Part shown: piece after piece, positions 4,735 to 8,939 of the stretch
Layout: every line of letters begins with the position of its first letter
How positions within the stretch are numbered: the stretch's first letter is position 1
Assembly (NCBI GenBank): GCA_934876235.1
Contig: CAKXKM010000073.1
Coordinates: 1-8,939 of the forward strand
Direction of reading: 5' to 3'
Source of the DNA: Collinsella sp. AF02-46-1
Lineage (GTDB): Bacteria > Actinomycetota > Coriobacteriia > Coriobacteriales > Coriobacteriaceae
Length of the DNA stretch: 8,939 bases
Position numbers and translations under genes: made by a program
Notes under the pieces: model-generated
The model's database searches: none
The model's input: only the letters and a program-made list of their open reading frames with translations
What the model was told of the DNA's origin: nothing

Positions 4735-7377
4735 CTACAGCGCACCAGAGCCGGCTTGCATCATACCGCCGGGGCCCGAGGTCACGCCGCCGCTCACGGG
4801 CGCGGCGTTGCCGGTGTGCGGTGCCGCCGGGGCGGTATCGCCACCGAGCGTGCCCGCCGGACGCGGTGCCGGGATCTCGCCCGCGCCGTGGCTAAAGACA
4901 AACTTGCCGTCGGCCACGTCGCACAGGACGGTATCGCCCTCGCCCCACTCGCCGGCCAGCAGCTCCTCGGATAGCGGGTCCTCGATGAGCTTTTGAATAG
5001 CACGGCGCAGCGGACGCGCACCGTTGGTGAGGTCGGTGCCCTCGGCCACGATCTTGTCATAGGCCGCATCGGTGAGCTTGATGTTCATGCCGTTGGCAAT
5101 CAGGCGCTGGCGCAGATCGTCCACCAGCAGGTGAGCGATCTTGGTCAGGTTCTCGCCCGAGAGCTTCTGGAACACCACGATGTCGTCGATGCGGTTGAGC
5201 AGCTCGGGGCGGAACAGGCGCTTGAGCTCGCCCATCGCGCGGCCGCGGATCTCACTCGACGTGAGACCCTGCTCGCCGGTGGTGCCAAAGCCCACGCTCG
5301 CATCCTGCGCAATCTCGCGGGCGCCCACGTTGGACGTCATGATGATCACGGTGTTGCGGAAGTCGACCGTCTTGCCCTGGCTATCGGTCAGACGACCCTC
5401 CTCCAGCACCTGCAGCAGGATGTTGAAGATATCGGGGTGCGCCTTCTCGATCTCGTCGAACAGCACGACCGAGTACGGGTGGCGACGAACGGCCTTAGTG
5501 AGCTGGCCGCCCTCGTCGTGACCAACGTAACCCGGAGGGCTACCGATGAGCTTGGATACCTCGAACTCGCTACCGAACTCGGACATGTCGAAGCTGATGA
5601 GCGCGTCCTTGCTGCCAAAGAGGTACTCGGCAAGCGTCTTGGCGAGCTCGGTCTTGCCCGTGCCGGTGGGACCCAGGAAGATAAAGCTGCCGCCGGGGCG
5701 ATGCGGGTCCTTGAGCGGCGAACGACTGCGGCGCACGGCCTTGGCGACGGCCTCGACGGCCTCGTCCTGGCCGATAATGCGGGTCTTGAGCACGCTTTCG
5801 GTCTGCAGCAGGCGACGGCTCTCGCTCTCGGTAAGCGAAGACACTGGCACGCCCGAGGTCACGGACACGATGTCGGCAATCTGGGCAACATCGATGGTGA
5901 GCGGGCTGGCGTCGAGCTCTGCCGTCCAAGCGGCCTTGGCCTCGGCGAGCTCAATCTCGGCGGCCTTCTGCTGCTCGGTAATCTCGGCGGCCTTGTTCAT
6001 GTCATCGCTCTCGGTGGCCTCTTGTGCGGCGCGCTTGAGCTCCTCGACGCGATGCTCGGCCTCGCGCACCGGCTCGGGTGCGCGATTCGCGGCGATGCGA
6101 GCGCGGGCACCGGCCTCGTCAATGAGGTCGATGGCCTTATCGGGCAGGAAGCGATCCTGAATGTAGCGGTTGGAGAGGTTCGCAGCGGCCTCGATGGCAC
6201 CCTGCGTGTAACGCACGTGGTGGTGCTCCTCGTAGCGCGGCTTGAGCGCAGTCAGGATCTTGACCGTGTCCTCGACGCTCGGCTCCTCGACATCGATGGT
6301 CTGGAAGCGACGCTCGAAGGCTGGGTCCTTGGTGAGGTACTTGCGGAATTCCTCGGCCGTGGTGGCGCCGATAATCTGGAAGGCACCACGCGCGAGCACG
6401 GGCTTGAGCATGGAGCTTGCATCGATGGATCCCTCGGCAGAACCGGCACCGATGATGGTGTGCATCTCGTCGATAAACAAGATGACGTCGTCGGCTTCGG
6501 TCGCCTCCTGGATCACGTTCTTGAGGCGCTCCTCAAACTCACCGCGATACTTGGCACCCGCGACAAGACCCGGCAGATCGAGCGTCCAGATATTCTGGTT
6601 CATAAGATTCTCGGGCACATTGCCAGCAGCAATCTGCTGCGCCAGGCCCTCGACGATAGCCGTCTTGCCCACGCCGGGATCGCCCAGGATAAGCGGATTG
6701 TTCTTGGTGCGGCGCGAAAGGATCTCCATCATGCGCTGGACTTCCTTTTCGCGGCCAATCACGGGATCGAGCTCGCCGTCGCGCGCCTTCTGCGTGAGGT
6801 TGGTGGCGAACTGCTTGAGCGTGTCGGTGCCGCCCCCCTTTTGCTGAGAGGCATCCGAGCCGCTAAAGAACGGCAAGCCCGCACCGGGGCGACCGGCGCC
6901 GGCTCCGGCGAGCGGACGCTTCTTGTCCTGATCCTTGGCGGTGAGTTTCTCGATAGCCTTTTTGATGGAGGCGGACGACACACCCAGGCGCATGAGGATG
7001 TCCATGGCCATGCCGTTGCCCTCTTCGACGATGCCGATCAGCAAGTGCTCGGTCGACACGTAGGTCTGGTTGTTCTCACGCGCCACGCGGAAGGAGCGCT
7101 CCATCACGCTAATGACGAGCGGCGTAAAGGCAAGCTTGGCAGCCTCGGTCTCCTCGCTGGGCTCGGGAACCGTGGTCTGGACCTCTTTGAGGGTATCCAT
7201 GATGTCGTCGTAGGAGATATCGAGCGAGCGCAGCGCCTCAGCGGCAATGCCCTCGTCCTCCTTGGCGAGCGCGAGCAACAGATGCTCGGTACCCACCTTA
7301 TTTGAATGAAGATCGAGCGCCTCCTGCTTGGCCATGGACATGACCTTGCGCGCGCGATCGGTAAAACGGTCTAACAT
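4735..7377 (-). CDS. clpC: ATP-dependent Clp protease ATP-binding subunit ClpC
   Basis: Hsp100 unfoldase that recognises damaged or tagged proteins, unfolds them by ATP hydrolysis and threads them into ClpP in the cytosol. The protein is 880 residues. Two Clp_N repeats lie at ~4-145. D1 AAA+ has Walker A GDPGVGKT (232-239), pore loop KYRGE (276-280), Walker B VILFIDE (298-304) and arginine fingers RR (356-357). A short coiled coil (~435-485) follows, of ClpC/UVR size, much shorter than the ClpB middle domain. D2 has Walker A GPTGTGKT (569-576), pore loop GYVGH (616-620), Walker B VVLFDE (637-642) and sensor-2 GARPLRR (786-792). VGF (695-697) is the ClpP-docking loop, which ClpB lacks. A Gly-rich linker (~152-183) and a Gly/Ala/Pro-rich tail (~831-880) make it longer than the usual 810-850. 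The ATG at 7377 follows AGAGGA by about 7 bases. No ctsR or mcsAB genes adjoin it, unlike the Firmicutes operon. Confidence 0.97.
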   Translation of the reverse strand: MLDRFTDRARKVMSMAKQEALDLHSNKVGTEHLLLALAKEDEGIAAEALRSLDISYDDIMDTLKEVQTTVPEPSEETEAAKLAFTPLVISVMERSFRVARENNQTYVSTEHLLIGIVEEGNGMAMDILMRLGVSSASIKKAIEKLTAKDQDKKRPLAGAGAGRPGAGLPFFSGSDASQQKGGGTDTLKQFATNLTQKARDGELDPVIGREKEVQRMMEILSRRTKNNPLILGDPGVGKTAIVEGLAQQIAAGNVPENLMNQNIWTLDLPGLVAGAKYRGEFEERLKNVIQEATEADDVILFIDEMHTIIGAGSAEGSIDASSMLKPVLARGAFQIIGATTAEEFRKYLTKDPAFERRFQTIDVEEPSVEDTVKILTALKPRYEEHHHVRYTQGAIEAAANLSNRYIQDRFLPDKAIDLIDEAGARARIAANRAPEPVREAEHRVEELKRAAQEATESDDMNKAAEITEQQKAAEIELAEAKAAWTAELDASPLTIDVAQIADIVSVTSGVPVSSLTESESRRLLQTESVLKTRIIGQDEAVEAVAKAVRRSRSPLKDPHRPGGSFIFLGPTGTGKTELAKTLAEYLFGSKDALISFDMSEFGSEFEVSKLIGSPPGYVGHDEGGQLTKAVRRHPYSVVLFDEIEKAHPDIFNILLQVLEEGRLTDSQGKTVDFRNTVIIMTSNVGAREIAQDASVGFGTTGEQGLTSSEIRGRAMGELKRLFRPELLNRIDDIVVFQKLSGENLTKIAHLLVDDLRQRLIANGMNIKLTDAAYDKIVAEGTDLTNGARPLRRAIQKLIEDPLSEELLAGEWGEGDTVLCDVADGKFVFSHGAGEIPAPRPAGTLGGDTAPAAPHTGNAAPVSGGVTSGPGGMMQAGSGAL

Positions 7378-7415
7378 GCTAGTTCCTCTTAGACGAGCTA
7401 GTTTTTTTCAAACGC

Positions 7416-7441
7416 AAAGCGCCGCCCCGCGGCAGCGCTTT
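7416..7441 (-). other. Stem-loop in the clpC leader
   Basis: AAAGCGCTGCC (7441-7431, minus strand) pairs with GGCGGCGCTTT (7426-7416) through 11 base pairs with one G-U, around a four-base loop. It lies about 40 bases before the clpC ATG. The following bases on the minus strand are GCGTTTGAAAAAAA, so it is not a terminator in that direction. On the plus strand no U-run follows and there is no gene to terminate. It is probably an RNA structure in the 5' untranslated region affecting stability or translation. Confidence 0.6.
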
Positions 7442-7453
7442 GGTCTCTTTACC

Positions 7454-7468
7454 CATATGGAGTATATG
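7454..7468 (-). promoter_or_regulatory. Candidate -10 of the clpC promoter within a dyad
   Basis: TATACT (minus strand, 7466-7461) matches five of six -10 bases and sits inside the dyad CATAT-ACTCC-ATATG (7468-7454). Initiation near 7454 gives a leader of about 76 bases that contains the stem-loop. No clear -35 is found. I see no CtsR heptamer repeat, CIRCE or HAIR element nearby. Confidence 0.5.
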
Positions 7469-7556
7469 TTAACCGTTGGGACCTTTCCTGCCCGTAGCCG
7501 CGCGACAACGTCTACAAAAAAGGAATTGCCAGGTGCGTCTGCATCGGCCCAACGAG

Positions 7557-7646
7557 CGTGGATTTTCGGACACCCATTCCACGAACGTGGATAATCTCCC
7601 GTTTTTAGCCCGTAAACAGGTCAAAAACGGGAGATTATCCACGTTC
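7557..7646. repeat. Long perfect palindrome with flanking CGTGGA half-sites
   Basis: Arms at 7583-7606 and 7623-7646 are perfect 24-base inverted copies around a 16-base loop (AGCCCGTAAACAGGTC). Each arm starts GAACGTGGAT and ends CCCGTTTTT. The motif CGTGGA/TCCACG occurs four times: 7557-7562, 7578-7583, 7586-7591 and 7638-7643. The first two form a second dyad that overlaps the first. No transposase is encoded. Position after the exporter gene (stop at 7678, minus strand) suggests a terminator, but no U-run follows the stem on either strand. Its regularity looks more like a dispersed intergenic repeat (REP/MITE-like). Short open frames over it are by-products. Confidence 0.8.
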
Positions 7647-7677
7647 ATGTTTTGCGGATCAGTTTCATTTGCACCAA

Positions 7678-8939
7678 TTAGCTGGTGTGGCGCCAGCGAG
7701 AGTCGGTGAGGGTTCTCGCCACGCCCAGGCCAACGGGCAGAAACGCCACAATGAGCACTGCACGCACAAACCAGCCGAGCATATTGACCGTGTCGAAGGT
7801 GCACATGTAATACATCGAGCGATACAGATACAAGCCCGGCACCATAATGACAATCGATGGCACCGTGAGGGCGATACGTGGGTAGGTGAGCTTGATTTCG
7901 GCTAAGCTCGCGAGCAGCCCCGATACCAGCGCGCCGATAAACGCTGCCGCCTCGGGAGGCATACCTACGCTCAGGCCCAGAAAGGGAAACAGCGTCGGCG
8001 CATCGACAAGCGTAAGGCGCAAAGTATTGGACACGGCGCCGATCAGCCCAGCTGCCGCGGCCATCTTTACCGGGCTGTTGAACATCACCGAGAAGCCGAA
8101 TACGCCAACAAAGCTCATCACCACGCGCAGGAGCGTAAGGGCAAGCGGCGAAAGGCCGAGCGGGGCAAAATCATCCGGTGCCAGCCCCACACACTCGGCA
8201 ACCATCCAGCCCACAAGGGTCGCCATCACAATAATCGACACGGCATACGAAAGACGCTCAATGCCGCTTCGCATATCGAGCTTAGCGATGTCGAGGCCTG
8301 CCGTAATGAGGGGAAAGCCGGGAATCACAAAGAGCATGGCGCCGATATAGCCTTCTTGGTGCGACATTGCCCCCGGTACGACCTGGCCAAGGCCGAGCAA
8401 TGCCAGCAGATACGAAACGCAAGCGAGCGCAACGCCAATCGTCAGCGCGCTAAACTGGCCAAGACCCTGCTTGAGAATATGAGAGCGAGCAAAGTTGCCA
8501 ACACCAGCGCCTACGAATGCGCAGGCCATCTCGATAGGGCCGCCGCCGAGCAAAAAGACGAAGGCGCCGCAAGCACAAGCTGCCGCAAGGCCCTGTTGCC
8601 AGGGAGAGTAATCGGGTTTTGAACTCTCAACGGTCTTGAGCATCTCGTGGTATTCGTGCACGGTAAACCGGCGCCCATACGTCTCGATTTCCTTTAGGAA
8701 GCTCTCCATCATCCAAATGCGATGGGTATTGACTCCCGTTGTGGGCAGGCTGACAACCTCGTTAAAGCAGTGGCCATCTTCGATGCAGGTGCACTCAAAC
8801 GACAGAAGACTTAAGTCAACGTGGACGGTGACACCGAGTACGGCGGCAACGCGATTCATGGTATCGCGTACACGCCAGGCACCCGTTCCGCTCGCGAGCA
8901 TAAGCATACCGGTGCGGCAGATGATGGATGACTTATCGG
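7678..8939 (-). CDS. Threonine/serine exporter family protein (ThrE-like), 5' partial
   Basis: Membrane exporter of the ThrE family, in which characterised members export L-threonine and L-serine using the proton gradient. Both family parts are fused in one chain: an N-terminal ThrE/DUF1212 half and a ThrE_2-like half. Residue numbers count from the internal Met at 8907. A soluble N-terminal region (~1-104) precedes about ten membrane segments, near 105-122, 125-141, 153-174, 187-207, 219-242, 255-276, 281-301, 318-338, 345-366 and 377-400. The family motif PGFPLITAGLDI is at 196-207. The frame stays open to the edge (DKSSIICRTG before Met 8907), no ribosome site precedes that Met, and the residues around it (ICRTGMLMLASGTGAWRVRDTM) fit the conserved family start, so the true start lies outside. 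The soluble region carries an unusual Cys cluster, FECTCIEDGHC. The gene is tandem with clpC but separated by 300 bases. Confidence 0.88.
   Translation of the reverse strand, partial: DKSSIICRTGMLMLASGTGAWRVRDTMNRVAAVLGVTVHVDLSLLSFECTCIEDGHCFNEVVSLPTTGVNTHRIWMMESFLKEIETYGRRFTVHEYHEMLKTVESSKPDYSPWQQGLAAACACGAFVFLLGGGPIEMACAFVGAGVGNFARSHILKQGLGQFSALTIGVALACVSYLLALLGLGQVVPGAMSHQEGYIGAMLFVIPGFPLITAGLDIAKLDMRSGIERLSYAVSIIVMATLVGWMVAECVGLAPDDFAPLGLSPLALTLLRVVMSFVGVFGFSVMFNSPVKMAAAAGLIGAVSNTLRLTLVDAPTLFPFLGLSVGMPPEAAAFIGALVSGLLASLAEIKLTYPRIALTVPSIVIMVPGLYLYRSMYYMCTFDTVNMLGWFVRAVLIVAFLPVGLGVARTLTDSRWRHTS

Noticed and set aside
4993..7305. 770-codon open frame on the plus strand opposite clpC
   Set aside because: The opposite strand encodes an unambiguous ClpC. 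The Leu/Gly/Ala-rich translation shows no domain and follows from codon bias.
7378..7500. CIRCE, CtsR or HspR heat-shock operator upstream of clpC
   Set aside because: I looked for the CtsR heptamer repeat, the CIRCE dyad and the HAIR motif by eye on both strands and found none; only a short CATAT dyad and the leader hairpin are present.
7469..7804. Short open frames across the 7583-7646 palindrome on both strands
   Set aside because: Both frames read the same palindromic arms (VDNLPF and NGRLST in each), so they arise from the repeat, and neither has a ribosome site.
8905..8907. ATG 8907 as the start of the ThrE-like gene
   Set aside because: The frame is open to the window edge, conserved family residues precede it and no ribosome site is present.
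1..8939. tRNA, rRNA, CRISPR array, insertion sequence or phage genes
   Set aside because: No cloverleaf, ribosomal RNA motif, regularly spaced direct repeats, transposase or integrase frame was seen in the window.

Overview
The window looks like a chromosomal segment of a high-GC, Gram-positive-type actinobacterium. The strong G/C preference at third codon positions, an actinobacterial-type ClpC, a fused ThrE-family exporter and an M20C dipeptidase fit a gut Coriobacteriia such as Collinsella. That assignment is inference; no rRNA or other taxonomic marker is present.

Layout, left to right. (a) Positions 1-383: the possible start of a leftward gene cut by the window edge, then the control region of mntP. 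This holds an 8-bp-arm inverted repeat over a candidate extended -10, followed by a clear yybP-ykoY (Mn2+) riboswitch with a terminator expression platform. (b) 384-962: mntP, the manganese efflux pump, ending in a strong hairpin. (c) 1035-2826: a two-gene hipBA-type toxin-antitoxin module on the + strand, preceded by a 15-bp-arm palindromic operator. The HipB-like antitoxin has an unusually long C-terminal tail and abuts the full-length HipA-like kinase with no intergenic base. (d) 2856-2896: a hairpin between convergent genes, with the better U-tail on the - strand. (e) 2952-4409 (-): pepD, a cytosolic M20C dipeptidase with all metal-ligand motifs. (f) 4410-4734: intergenic, with a weak pepD promoter candidate and the clpC terminator. 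(g) 4735-7377 (-): clpC, a two-AAA+-domain Hsp100 unfoldase with a ClpP-docking loop and a low-complexity C-terminal tail. (h) 7378-7677: clpC promoter and leader hairpin, plus a striking 24-bp-arm perfect palindrome that looks like a dispersed repeat or terminator element. (i) 7678-8939 (-): a ThrE-type threonine/serine exporter whose 5' end lies beyond the window.

Apart from hipBA the genes are separate transcription units. They cover metal export, peptide turnover, proteolysis and amino-acid export. The hipBA pair is the accessory element: it is self-contained between two strong hairpins and has more A/T-ending codons than its neighbours. No wholly new system is evident. The least explained pieces are the four-half-site hip control region, the HipB tail and the palindrome at 7583-7646.
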